A model generated the notes under the pieces. The model did not search any database and was not told the DNA's origin. It worked only from the letters and a program-made list of their open reading frames with translations. A program made the position numbers and the translations under genes. A DNA stretch of 64,000 nt. Origin: Bacteroidales bacterium UBA1756. GTDB taxonomy: Bacteria; Bacteroidota; Bacteroidia; Bacteroidales; WCHB1-69. Of the stretch, positions 34,739 to 43,425 are shown one piece after another. How positions within the stretch are numbered: position 1 is the first letter of the stretch; each line of letters starts with the position of its first letter. Location: the NCBI GenBank assembly GCA_002314795.1, contig DCHI01000007.1:1-64000 (forward strand), written 5' to 3'.

Positions 34739-34801
34739 AACTTTAAGAACTTTATAAACTTTACAAACTTTATAAACTTTATAAACTTTCCAAACTTTCC
34801 A
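34739..34801 (-). repeat. 9-bp tandem repeat array after GH20 gene
   Basis: Seven 9-bp units (AACTTTAAG, AACTTTATA x3, AACTTTACA, AACTTTCCA x2) on the plus strand. It ends 7 bp from the GH20 stop codon (34809-34811). Confidence 0.9.
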
Positions 34802-34808
34802 AACCCGC

Positions 34809-36710
34809 CTATTCTTTCTGCAAATAATAGTCGCGCAGTTTTTCCATACGGCCTGCCGACTCGTGAAGTCCGCCGGGGCGATTGCGTACTACCCACAGCT
34901 TTTTGTGCCCGTGGATAACCTTTTCCAACTCCCGTGCCAGTTCTTTTCTCTTTTCGTATGGAATGGACAAGGTTTCGTAGTCGGAGACACTCAAACGCTC
35001 AATACCGAGGTGAATGCTGTGTTTTGCCAACGCACAGGCCTGTCTCAATTCGGCCATCACGATGGTATGGTCGGCGCACTGCGGGTTCGCTTTGTCCAAA
35101 ATAGCGAGGGCGCTATCAATCTCTGTCTCACAACGTTTCAAGTTGGGAATGGTAAGTTCCTTCGTCTGGTAGTTGTACTTCATTTTCCACGGATAACGGT
35201 GCATCATCAGATGGAACGCGTTGGCCACACCTTCGGGAATCTTGGCATACGTATGGGCAAAACCGAGCTTGATGACGGCTTTTCCCACATTCCCCGTCGG
35301 GTCTTTGAACAAATATTGGTTCAGCAAAAACTCAATTCTGTCAATGACGGAGGTGTCGCAATTCCAAGCATAGCTGCAACCGACCATTATCGGGGCATAG
35401 CAAACCGAAAGTGGCTGCCAATGTCCGTGGTCGCCCCAGTTGGTTACCAGCATACCCGCCGCGCCGTGTTTTACGGCATTGATGGCGGCATTACGTAAAT
35501 TGGTGAATGCGATGTCATTACGTCCTAAGATGGACCGCCACGTTGAGGTTCCGGGGCAGACGTAATAGCGAATGCCGGCTTTTTCAAACTTGGCCAATTT
35601 CTTATCAAAATTGTATTTGGAGTCATAACCCCATACCAATGCGGTCATATCTTTGGGAACGAATGGAATCAGACTGTCGTGGTCAAGGACGATATCGCCC
35701 CAGTACTGAGCTTTTTTGCCGTGTTTCCGAACCTCGTCGTTCAGTTTGAGAAGGAAGTTGAGATAGACACGGCCAACGCCGATGCTGTCACACATTTTCT
35801 TGGAATTTCCCAAGCCCAATTCCACGGTTTCATCACATCCGATATTGAAGTACTCACTATTGAAATTGGGGAGCAGTTCATCATAAAGCCCTTTTACCAG
35901 TTCAAAGGATTTCGGGTTGGTCGGGTCCAACGAGCTGCGGCTGTACGGTCCCCAAACGGTGGCGCAGTCGCTCCCGCAATCGGCCAACGGGAGGTAGGTA
36001 TCGTAACGCAACCAATTTTCAAAATGTCCGAAAGAATTTTGATTCGGGACGAGGTCAATGAAACGGTCATTGCAATATTTTTGGAGGAGGGCGATTTCCT
36101 TGGGCGTCATCGGAGAAGCGTCAGCCCAAACCTCCTTGTGGTTTTTATAAGCGAACGTATGTTCCGTATATAATTGAAATTCATTGATTTTCCACGAAGC
36201 GAGAAGATCCACAATCTGATAAAGGGTTTTCATCGTCGGCACTTTGTTGCGACTGATGTCCAACATAAAACCGCGCCGTTGCAAAGCCGGCGAGTCGGAA
36301 ATCAGCAATTCGGGGATGGCTCGTTTCTCAGCAAGGGCATACTCCACTAACTGGCGCAGTGTCTGCACTCCGTAAAACAGTGCTTCGTTGGTGCCGCCGA
36401 CAATGGAAACCGACTGCCCCTTCACCAACAATTCGTATTCCTGGTGACGAAAACGAGGATCGACACGCATTGTAAAATTGACGATATGCTGTTCCGAATC
36501 GTGAAAACGGACATCTTTTTCCCAATTGTTTTTATTGAATTGAGAAAAGAAATTTTGCATTTGCAATAGCAATGGTTCTGAATAAATGATAGCATCATTT
36601 TGTTCAATATCAATGTGTTGCGGTGTTGGAATTAGATAGTTTTTCAAGTCTGCCGCGGATGCTGAAATCACGAATGCTGTCAGAACGAGCATTACAAAAA
36701 ATCGTTTCAT
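34809..36710 (-). CDS. glycoside hydrolase family 20-like beta-N-acetylhexosaminidase
   Basis: 633-aa exported enzyme removing terminal N-acetylhexosamines. Starts at MKRFFVMLVLTAFVISASAA (signal peptide); an in-frame extension of 28 codons to 36794 runs back through the -7 box and is rejected. The N-terminal GH20b-like domain (LIPTPQHIDIEQNDAIIYSE) is followed by the TIM barrel: FMLDISRNKVPTMKTLYQIV, the catalytic Asp-Glu pair in EYFNIGCDETVELGLG near residue 287, and TNWGDHGHWQPL. No T9SS domain, so probably periplasmic. Likely substrates are host or dietary glycans or peptidoglycan fragments. Confidence 0.88.
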   Translation of the reverse strand: MKRFFVMLVLTAFVISASAADLKNYLIPTPQHIDIEQNDAIIYSEPLLLQMQNFFSQFNKNNWEKDVRFHDSEQHIVNFTMRVDPRFRHQEYELLVKGQSVSIVGGTNEALFYGVQTLRQLVEYALAEKRAIPELLISDSPALQRRGFMLDISRNKVPTMKTLYQIVDLLASWKINEFQLYTEHTFAYKNHKEVWADASPMTPKEIALLQKYCNDRFIDLVPNQNSFGHFENWLRYDTYLPLADCGSDCATVWGPYSRSSLDPTNPKSFELVKGLYDELLPNFNSEYFNIGCDETVELGLGNSKKMCDSIGVGRVYLNFLLKLNDEVRKHGKKAQYWGDIVLDHDSLIPFVPKDMTALVWGYDSKYNFDKKLAKFEKAGIRYYVCPGTSTWRSILGRNDIAFTNLRNAAINAVKHGAAGMLVTNWGDHGHWQPLSVCYAPIMVGCSYAWNCDTSVIDRIEFLLNQYLFKDPTGNVGKAVIKLGFAHTYAKIPEGVANAFHLMMHRYPWKMKYNYQTKELTIPNLKRCETEIDSALAILDKANPQCADHTIVMAELRQACALAKHSIHLGIERLSVSDYETLSIPYEKRKELARELEKVIHGHKKLWVVRNRPGGLHESAGRMEKLRDYYLQKE

Positions 36711-36743
36711 AGTGATAAACTTTTGATTAAGGTTAATGGGTCG

Positions 36744-36781
36744 CAAAGGTACATTATTTTTTGAAAAATTGCGTAAGTTTG
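36744..36781. promoter_or_regulatory. divergent -7 boxes for GH20 and 4hbD
   Basis: Minus strand TACCTTTG (36744-36751) for the GH20 gene and plus strand TAAGTTTG (36774-36781) for 4hbD, both fitting TAnnTTTG, within a 93-bp divergent interval. Confidence 0.6.
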
Positions 36782-36803
36782 CGCCCGCTAACATTTTAAC
36801 AGT

Positions 36804-37934
36804 ATGGTGAACGATTTTGATATTAAAACTAAAATCAGTCAGTTTTCTTCTTTCTCAGATTTTGCAGATGCTTTCCAGCTCAATGCCAACGACTTGGTTA
36901 TCACACGGGCTTCCATTTACGAACCTTTCATTCAAAAGCTTCATCTGGACTGCCATTTCATTTTGCAGAACCAATATGGCAATGGCGAACCCTCCGACGA
37001 AATGATGAACCGAATGTTGCGTGATTTGCAAGGTGTTCGCTACGACCGTGTCATCGCTATTGGCGGCGGCACGGTGATTGACATCGCTAAGATTTTTGTA
37101 ATCAAAGATATACAAAATGCAACGGACGCCTTCGAACGCAACATTCCCATTGTAAAGGCGAAGCAGTTGGTTGTACTTCCCACCACTTGCGGAACCGGCA
37201 GTGAAGTCACTAACATTTCCATTGCTGAAATCAAAGCCCGTCACACCAAGATGGGTCTGGCTGACGACGCACTTTTGCCCGACCACGCCGTACTTATTCC
37301 GCAACTGATGGAAAATCTTCCTTTTAAGTTCTTCGTTTTCAGTGCCATTGACGCGCTCATCCACGCAACAGAATCGTACGTTTCGCCCAAAGCTACCGCT
37401 TTCACCCGTCTTTTTTCAAAAGAGGCCATCCACATTATTTTAGATGTTTTCAAAGCCGTTGCAGAAAATGGCAGCGAGTTCCGTCATCAGCGATTGGCGG
37501 ATATGTTGTTAGCCGCCAATTATGCCGGAATCGCTTTCGGGAAAGCGGGTGTTGGTGCCGTCCACGCGCTTTCGTATCCGTTGGGCGCCAACTATCACGT
37601 GCCGCACGGAGAATCCAACTACCAATTTTTCATTGAGGTTTTCAAACTCTATAATGAAAAACAGCCGACCGGATGTATTCAGGAGGTGAATCGTATGTTG
37701 GAAAAAGAATTGCAGATTGACGCCCACGGGGATTATCGACTTCTTTATGAAAAATTGTCTGCACTTTTAAGTCACCTCATCCAACGCAAACCACTTCACG
37801 AATACGGAATGCAACGTGAGGAAATTGCCACTTTCGCCAACAACATAATCGTATCGCAACAGCGGCTGCTGAAAAACAACTACATTCCTCTGACGGAGGA
37901 GGAAATCAGAAAAATTTACGACAGGTTGTTTTAA
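36804..37934 (+). CDS. 4hbD: NAD-dependent 4-hydroxybutyrate dehydrogenase
   Basis: Group III iron-containing alcohol dehydrogenase, 376 aa, converting succinic semialdehyde to 4-hydroxybutyrate. From memory it aligns closely over its full length with the 4hbD of Porphyromonas gingivalis and Clostridium kluyveri: ARASIYEPF-like start, QNQYGNGEPSDEMMN, IGGGTVIDIAKIFV (nucleotide loop), PTTCGTGSEVTNISIAEIKA, and the metal ligands in SAIDALIHATESYVSP, GVGAVHALSYPLGANYHVPH. This supports the succinate to butyrate route, with the acyl-CoA dehydrogenase/Etf operon acting at its end. Confidence 0.9.
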   Translation: MVNDFDIKTKISQFSSFSDFADAFQLNANDLVITRASIYEPFIQKLHLDCHFILQNQYGNGEPSDEMMNRMLRDLQGVRYDRVIAIGGGTVIDIAKIFVIKDIQNATDAFERNIPIVKAKQLVVLPTTCGTGSEVTNISIAEIKARHTKMGLADDALLPDHAVLIPQLMENLPFKFFVFSAIDALIHATESYVSPKATAFTRLFSKEAIHIILDVFKAVAENGSEFRHQRLADMLLAANYAGIAFGKAGVGAVHALSYPLGANYHVPHGESNYQFFIEVFKLYNEKQPTGCIQEVNRMLEKELQIDAHGDYRLLYEKLSALLSHLIQRKPLHEYGMQREEIATFANNIIVSQQRLLKNNYIPLTEEEIRKIYDRLF

Positions 37935-38327
37935 CGATGTAGAGGACGTCATTTCCGATTATCGCGCAACATTTAGAAAACGATATTTTGTGACTTTTTA
38001 ATTTGCAAAACTTGTAAAATCGGTCGTTTTTTCTTGAATTTAACTAATGATTTAAAAACAATCAGTAGGACCACCACAATGTAACGGCCCTACATTGATG
38101 CCTAAAATTCTTCTTTTGTACGGCATTGCACAATTTTATCAAATTGCATATATGTTATTTAATAAAAAAAAGAATATATTATATTATTGTTAATATTGAA
38201 AAACAAACTAGCATATGGTTGTTGATAATTCTATGCAAAGAAAAATTAAATCTTATTAACGATTCCCTATTTTGTGGCTTTGAAAGTTAGCAGATTCTGC
38301 AAGAAATATTCATCAAATACCACATAA
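37935..38327. other. gene-free AT-rich interval with one dispersed palindrome
   Basis: No gene is seen. At 38068-38093 lies a diverged, inverted copy of the dispersed palindrome (GGACCACCACAATGTAACGG followed by CCCTAC). The right part (38140-38260) is strongly AT-rich. No clear -7 box was found for the following gene. Confidence 0.55.
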
Positions 38328-39488
38328 ATGACACGTAAGTTTTTGTGTTTCTTTTCAACGGTTTTCATTTGTTTTCTTTGTTTTACAACTTCTGCACAAG
38401 GCACGGTGACGCGCTCGTTCACATCGACCAGCACGACTCCGCAAGGGCTCGCCTCGTCCGTGGGACAGCCTTTCAACCAGCACGTCCCCTCGGTTTCGGA
38501 AGGCCTTCTGCAAGGTTACACGACCGTTTCCTACGATACGCTGCTGCTGCTGCAGGAGGAGATGGGAAGCTACACGCCCGGCGTGAACGAGGTCGACACG
38601 CTCACCCCCGAAGGATACGATGAGACCATCTATCGCTATGTCTATCAGATGACCTGTCAGGGTGACGTCGTGCACACGATGACGCAGCCCGGTGTGCCGA
38701 CCTATTCGGTGACGCTTTCGGAACCGGAGATTCTTCCCGTCGGCTCCGTCTTCCCGTACGGACCGGTGACACTGCTCCTGGACCGTTCCAACCCCTACGA
38801 CTATCCCGTCGGTGTGACGACGGAAGCCGTCTGGACGGCATCGGTTGCGGCACAGGACAAGGAGTGCCGTCCGAAGGTCACCATTCACCATTTCGACTGT
38901 CCGACCAATTACCCGCTGGTTTATGACTACGACGGAAACCTGTATCCGGTTGTGAACCTCGGCTACTACTGCTGGACGGCGAAGAATATGCGGACGCGCC
39001 ACTACACGGACGGTTCCGTTGTCGCGAACGTGATGACCTATCCGTCGCAGTACGCGCCTGCCGGAACGGATGTGGAGGAAACGTTCGGTAATCTTTACAC
39101 GTGGGACGCCGCCACCGGCTACAATATCTCCGGCACGCAGATGCAGGGCGTCTGCCCGAACGGCTGGCACGTTCCAACAAGGACGGAAACGGAGTACCTC
39201 TTGGCCAATTTCGATGCTAAACAGCTGATGTCCGCCGATACACAAATCCGCTGGATTCCTCAGAACGGCACGGACGACTACGGTTTCGCATTCTTCCCGG
39301 CGGGCTACTACAATCCGGGCCTCAACCGCTACGAGTCAATGTACGTGCGCGCCTACTTCTGGACGACGGAAACGGAGGGAAGCACCATCGCCTACGCGTG
39401 CGAGTTCGGTTCTGCGTGCGGCACCATCGCCATCGTGCCCGCCGAACGCAGTTCCGGTTTTAGCGTGCGGTGCGTTTCAAACTATTAA
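38328..39488 (+). CDS. FISUMP-domain secreted protein
   Basis: 386-aa protein with a signal peptide (FLCFFSTVFICFLCFTTSAQ) and a C-terminal FISUMP domain (Fibrobacter succinogenes major paralogous domain): VVNLGYYCWTAKNMRT, GNLYTWDAA, GVCPNGWHVPTRTETEYLLA, YGFAFFPAGYYN, FWTTETEG and the terminal GFSVRCVSNY. The N-terminal half is unrecognised. Paralogous to the next gene. Base composition switches abruptly from AT-rich upstream DNA to strongly GC-rich coding DNA soon after the signal peptide (about 38398), with GC-ending codons unlike its neighbours, which suggests acquisition or cassette exchange. No T9SS type A domain is visible. Confidence 0.85.
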   Translation: MTRKFLCFFSTVFICFLCFTTSAQGTVTRSFTSTSTTPQGLASSVGQPFNQHVPSVSEGLLQGYTTVSYDTLLLLQEEMGSYTPGVNEVDTLTPEGYDETIYRYVYQMTCQGDVVHTMTQPGVPTYSVTLSEPEILPVGSVFPYGPVTLLLDRSNPYDYPVGVTTEAVWTASVAAQDKECRPKVTIHHFDCPTNYPLVYDYDGNLYPVVNLGYYCWTAKNMRTRHYTDGSVVANVMTYPSQYAPAGTDVEETFGNLYTWDAATGYNISGTQMQGVCPNGWHVPTRTETEYLLANFDAKQLMSADTQIRWIPQNGTDDYGFAFFPAGYYNPGLNRYESMYVRAYFWTTETEGSTIAYACEFGSACGTIAIVPAERSSGFSVRCVSNY

Positions 39489-39562
39489 TAATGAATAATT
39501 TATAACATTTCCATAAGATTCCAATTTTTAAGTTGCAAGTCAATAATCTAAACCAAATATCT

Positions 39563-41464
39563 ATGAAAAAAACAATCCTGTTATTAACCATCATTTTTGC
39601 GTCTCTTGTGGCGGTCTTCGCGCAGACGACGCCAACGTTCCCTTACACGGCCGTGGTACGGAATGCGAACAACCGTCTCGTGCAGGACTCCACGTTCCTC
39701 GTCACCGTCCAGGTCTTTGAGAATACGGTCGAAAGGTACAGCGAAACGCGCCTTGTGACGACCGACCAGAACGGTCTCGTCTCGTTCAACATCGGAAGCG
39801 TGGAGACGGGAGTCTATCCGTCGGGGTCTCTGAACGACGTGACGGACTGGAGCAAGGTGAGCTTCACGCAGACGTTTCATCTGGCCTCCGGTGATGTGGT
39901 CGTGACCGACTCCGTGCATCCCGTTCCGTACGCGCTTCAGGTTGCCAACGCTACCGGCGACTATGTTACCATTGGCACCGACCAGACGATTACGGGAGAC
40001 AAGACCTTCGAAGGGAATAACGACTTTACGGGCGTTACCGATTTGACAGAAGGTGTCACCAAGGTGGCTTCCGCTTTTGAAAGTACGGTCTATTTCGATA
40101 CCAACTTGGTGGTGAACGTCTCCGACCTGTTAGCCGTTTACGATACGTTGATGAGCAAGATTGCCGACTTGCAGAGACAAATCGACTCTTTGAAAGGAGC
40201 AGGTCCGACTCCTCCTGGTCCGACTCCCACGGCAGAACTTACCATTGATCCCAGCACTTCCGATCCGAAACTATGCGGCGCTTCCACTCAGATTTTGTGC
40301 ACCGCTATTCTTACGGGGGATGAAGCAGATTCTTACGAGTGGAGTGTATCCGGAACGGGTGCCACCGGCTCCAGTACAACCAATACGCTTACGGTAGAGG
40401 TGACTTCGGTTGGAGAGGTAACTGTGACGTGCGCAGCTTTGGACGCTCTGTCTCTCCCCTTGGCTTCCGACACTATCACTATTGTTGTAACGGCGGGAGG
40501 AAGCACGCCCGCGACACTGTTATTTTGTGAAAACTGGACGATGGGTTCCGTCACGGTTAAAGAGAGTAATTGCAGTACGTTGCAGTGGGTGAACAATGAG
40601 GATCCGACCATCGTGGTTTCATCTTCAGGAGTTACAGGTACTGTCTTTTCCGTCAGTTCCTCCGCTCCCGCCGGTGTCTATACGGTTAGGGGCACGAATA
40701 CGGATGGTTGCACTGTTTCGCGGACGGCCACGTTGGGAAAAGCCACGGCGCACCCGTGTACGGTCTCCTCGCTGAGAGAGGGAGTCTATAATTCGTGGAC
40801 TGACACGTGGTACAACCACGAATTTGGTGAAGGCACTCGTTTGGATGCCGTTTCCGACCACGAAGGCAATGTGTATAGGGTGGTGCAAATCGGTTCACAA
40901 TGCTGGTTGGCAGAGAATATGCGTGCAACGACCACGCCGAATGGTACCAATATATTGATTTATGATAATGATTATTCCCTTACAGAACCATACGCTTACT
41001 ATTATGACAATAATCCAGTTAATGCGAACAAATATGGGTGCCTGTACAACTACCCGGCAGCAATGATCCAAGGCATTTGTCCGAAGGGGTGGCACGTACC
41101 AAATGACCCAGAATGGACCACGATGGAAACTGAAGTGGGCGTTTCACACGACTACAATGTGGGTACGGGTGCGGGTAAGTTAATCGGCGGGTGCGACTGG
41201 GCACCCATTGTCTTCGAGGCACCAACCGCTCCTGGCAACTATTCCTATTCAGAACGTAATTCCAGCGGTTTCTTCGCACTTCCTGCTGGCTCATTCCGCG
41301 GGAATTTGTTCGCTGGGATCGGCCGCGAAACCGGCTTTTGGACTTCTACGGCTCAAACTGATGAATACGCCAATTATCGCTTTTTCTTATTTAATTCACA
41401 ATACATAGAACACGCCAATGTACCTTATTTTCGCGGTTATTCTGTCCGTTGCGTTCGCGATTAA
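39563..41464 (+). CDS. FISUMP-domain secreted protein with Ig-like region
   Basis: 633 aa from the ATG of MKKTILLLTIIFASLVAVFA (39563), a signal peptide; a 10-codon in-frame extension upstream is not used. Order: an N-terminal region (FPYTAVVRNANNRLVQDSTF ... HPVPYALQVANATGD) like those preceding tail-fibre-type repeats, a short coiled coil (SKIADLQRQIDSLKG), a Pro-rich hinge (PTPPGPTP), PKD/Ig-like segments with CxxN-poor beta strands (SYEWSVSGTGATGS), and a C-terminal FISUMP domain (QIGSQCWLAENMRAT, GICPKGWHVPNDPEWTTMET, SGFFALPAGSFRG, GYSVRCVRD). The first third is GC-rich and the rest is not, so the gene looks mosaic. Confidence 0.85.
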   Translation: MKKTILLLTIIFASLVAVFAQTTPTFPYTAVVRNANNRLVQDSTFLVTVQVFENTVERYSETRLVTTDQNGLVSFNIGSVETGVYPSGSLNDVTDWSKVSFTQTFHLASGDVVVTDSVHPVPYALQVANATGDYVTIGTDQTITGDKTFEGNNDFTGVTDLTEGVTKVASAFESTVYFDTNLVVNVSDLLAVYDTLMSKIADLQRQIDSLKGAGPTPPGPTPTAELTIDPSTSDPKLCGASTQILCTAILTGDEADSYEWSVSGTGATGSSTTNTLTVEVTSVGEVTVTCAALDALSLPLASDTITIVVTAGGSTPATLLFCENWTMGSVTVKESNCSTLQWVNNEDPTIVVSSSGVTGTVFSVSSSAPAGVYTVRGTNTDGCTVSRTATLGKATAHPCTVSSLREGVYNSWTDTWYNHEFGEGTRLDAVSDHEGNVYRVVQIGSQCWLAENMRATTTPNGTNILIYDNDYSLTEPYAYYYDNNPVNANKYGCLYNYPAAMIQGICPKGWHVPNDPEWTTMETEVGVSHDYNVGTGAGKLIGGCDWAPIVFEAPTAPGNYSYSERNSSGFFALPAGSFRGNLFAGIGRETGFWTSTAQTDEYANYRFFLFNSQYIEHANVPYFRGYSVRCVRD

Positions 41465-41516
41465 TTGGATGGTGAGCAGTGAACTGTGATTGGTGATCTG
41501 GTATTTACTATAAAGT

Positions 41517-41550
41517 GGGCTTCGTCTGAAAGGCGGGGCCCTTTTTTTTT
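41517..41550 (+). terminator. intrinsic terminator after FISUMP pair
   Basis: An 11-bp stem including three G-U pairs (41517-41527 and 41531-41541; GGGCTTCGTCT / AGGCGGGGCCC) with a GAA loop, followed by nine T. Confidence 0.85.
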
Positions 41551-41555
41551 GATGG

Positions 41556-41600
41556 GTTTGTAAAGTTTATAAAGTTTGTAAAGTTTATAAAGTTTGTAAG
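41556..41600 (+). repeat. 9-bp tandem repeat array, 5 units
   Basis: Alternating GTTTGTAAA and GTTTATAAA, last unit GTTTGTAAG, directly after the terminator of the FISUMP gene and directly before the palindromic array at 41601. Confidence 0.9.
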
Positions 41601-41672
41601 GTAGGGACGTCACATTGTGGCGTCCGATAAGCGTCACATCGTGGCGTCCGATAAGCGTCACATTGCAGTGTC
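41601..41672. repeat. dispersed palindromic element, three partial units
   Basis: Starts GTAGGGACGTCACATTGTGG(CGTCC), an inverted repeat with 10-bp arms, then continues as 24-bp units (GCGTCACATCGTGGCGTCCG + ATAA) at 41631-41654 and a truncated GCGTCACATTGCAGTGTC at 41655-41672. Lies between convergent genes, 10 bp from the stop of the S8 peptidase. Confidence 0.8.
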
Positions 41673-41682
41673 TTCCCCGTTG

Positions 41683-43380
41683 TTACTGCCGAAGCACCTT
41701 GATCGCCTCCGACCAACCATTTGTCCCTTTCACCGACAACAGATACAGTCCAGTTGCCCATTTTTCAGTATTGACGACCGCTTCTTGTGAAATGGTCTTA
41801 TTATAAACCACTTTGCCAGACATATCGAAGACGACAATGTCTTTCGTATCGGTGGCGGCATTACGGATGCTGAACTGGTCGTGACAAGGATTCGGATAGA
41901 CGGAAATGTCACCCAATAATTGGCTTCCCAAAATGCTGACGGTGGTGTCACGGTTTTCAAGATAGACACGGTAAAAATCGGGAATGCCATAGCCCATCAC
42001 GGTGTCTGGAGCAGAGAATATGTGACCGGCTTCCCGAATCATCTGCATAATTTCTAAAGAACTGTACTGGGGAAGTGCCTGCCATAAACACGCAGCCAAA
42101 CCCGCTAAACACGGCGTGGCAGCCGATGTCCCGTCAATGGGGTCAATATAAGTGAAAAGAAGGTCTCCTGACGGAAGGGGAAGTGTAAGTACATTGACCG
42201 CCTGACACTGACTTCCTACGGAAGCGACATCCGGTTTGACGCGGCCATCAGAGCTCGGGCCGACACTTGAAAAGGTGGCGGGGATACTGTCAACGCCCAC
42301 GGCGCCTACCGCCAAGATGTCTTCCGCATCAGCGGGACGGGAAATGCGGTGCCAGGCAGCATCTCCTTCATTGCCAGCCGCCACACAAACTACCATTCCC
42401 TTGTGCGCGGCCAACGTGGCGGCACGGGAAGCCAAACTCGTGTGTCCATCCAATGAACTGTATTCAATGGTCGTGTCGGAATTGTCAAATAACGTGTACC
42501 CTAAGGATGCCGTGAGCACATCCGTTCCCAAACTGTCAGCGAGCTCCGCTCCAGCTACCCAAAAATCCTCTTCCATAAGTTGCTCGTTTTCAGAAATTTC
42601 GGTACGAATAAATACGGCGTTTGCATTGGGTGCCGTGCCTACAAAATTCAACGGCAGATTGTCCAACGCACTAATCATATTGATGTTGCTAAAAATAACG
42701 GAAGCGCAACTTGTTCCGTGCGAATTGCCGCTATAGATATCGCTTTGGCCGGGTACGAAATTGTAGGTTCCCAAAATCTGGTTGTTTTCGTAAAGGTTGG
42801 CAAAATATTCGCTGCGGTTGAAACTCAGCCACCCTGCGTCCAACATCGCAATCAACATTCCGTCGCCTTTATATCCTTCATTATGAAGAAGATGTCCATT
42901 GTGAATGGCGATTTGCGGAAACGCGACCCCGTACTGCAATGAATCGGTAGTTGGTTCCAAAACGTCACCGGGGATGTCAATATCTATCGTATCCGACTGC
43001 TCACTGATATCTGCAAGATAGCCGACGGGGACGAGGCTGTCCACGAAATCAAGTTGTCCGATGGCCGAAAGGGCTGTTGTTTCGGGGCATCGCACCACCA
43101 CCGTATTGAACCAGCGGGAAGTCGCCATCACAAGCACGCTGTCGCCGGTTTGGCGAATGGCTTGAACGTACGCCGGATTGACGGGCAAGTCCTCTTCCGT
43201 GATCCGGATGTCGAAACGGGCTCGCTTGGCGATGGCTCTATCGGACAAAAAGTCCTGTGGATTATTAATGGAATAGGGCGTATTCGCTTTATCGTGAAGG
43301 TAGATGCGGTAACAATTCACCTGTGCTTTTCCCAACAGCAAGCAAGTAGCAAAAAGCAAAAACAAGGAGAGTTTTTTCAT
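41683..43380 (-). CDS. subtilisin-like S8 serine protease with T9SS sorting domain
   Basis: 565-aa secreted protease. Signal peptide MKKLSLFLLFATCLLLGKAQ, a pro-region, then the S8 catalytic triad: Asp in LIAMLDAGWLSF near residue 179, His in GNSHGTSCASV near residue 219, and Ser in DGTSAATPCLAGLAAC near residue 417, with the oxyanion Asn in CVAAGNEGDAAW. The C-terminal ~75 residues are a T9SS type A domain (ISVYPNPCHDQFSI, DMSGKVVYNK, TGLYLLSVKGTNGWSE). No promoter box is visible in the 45 bp between it and the upstream methylase, so read-through from the EcoRI operon is possible. Confidence 0.93.
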   Translation of the reverse strand: MKKLSLFLLFATCLLLGKAQVNCYRIYLHDKANTPYSINNPQDFLSDRAIAKRARFDIRITEEDLPVNPAYVQAIRQTGDSVLVMATSRWFNTVVVRCPETTALSAIGQLDFVDSLVPVGYLADISEQSDTIDIDIPGDVLEPTTDSLQYGVAFPQIAIHNGHLLHNEGYKGDGMLIAMLDAGWLSFNRSEYFANLYENNQILGTYNFVPGQSDIYSGNSHGTSCASVIFSNINMISALDNLPLNFVGTAPNANAVFIRTEISENEQLMEEDFWVAGAELADSLGTDVLTASLGYTLFDNSDTTIEYSSLDGHTSLASRAATLAAHKGMVVCVAAGNEGDAAWHRISRPADAEDILAVGAVGVDSIPATFSSVGPSSDGRVKPDVASVGSQCQAVNVLTLPLPSGDLLFTYIDPIDGTSAATPCLAGLAACLWQALPQYSSLEIMQMIREAGHIFSAPDTVMGYGIPDFYRVYLENRDTTVSILGSQLLGDISVYPNPCHDQFSIRNAATDTKDIVVFDMSGKVVYNKTISQEAVVNTEKWATGLYLLSVKGTNGWSEAIKVLRQ

Positions 43381-43425
43381 AGAATAATTGATTATTTTGT
43401 AAAAAATATTGCTTAAGAAATTGAA

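Noticed and set aside
36711..36794. N-terminal extension of the GH20 enzyme
   Set aside because: It spans the minus-strand -7 box and would bury the signal peptide 28 residues inside the protein.
38355..39245. 296-codon minus-strand open frame, Arg/His-rich
   Set aside because: Antisense to the GC-rich FISUMP gene; long shadow frames are expected in GC-rich coding DNA.
41601..41672. Possible CRISPR array
   Set aside because: Units of 24 bp follow each other without unique spacers, only about three exist, and no cas gene is near.
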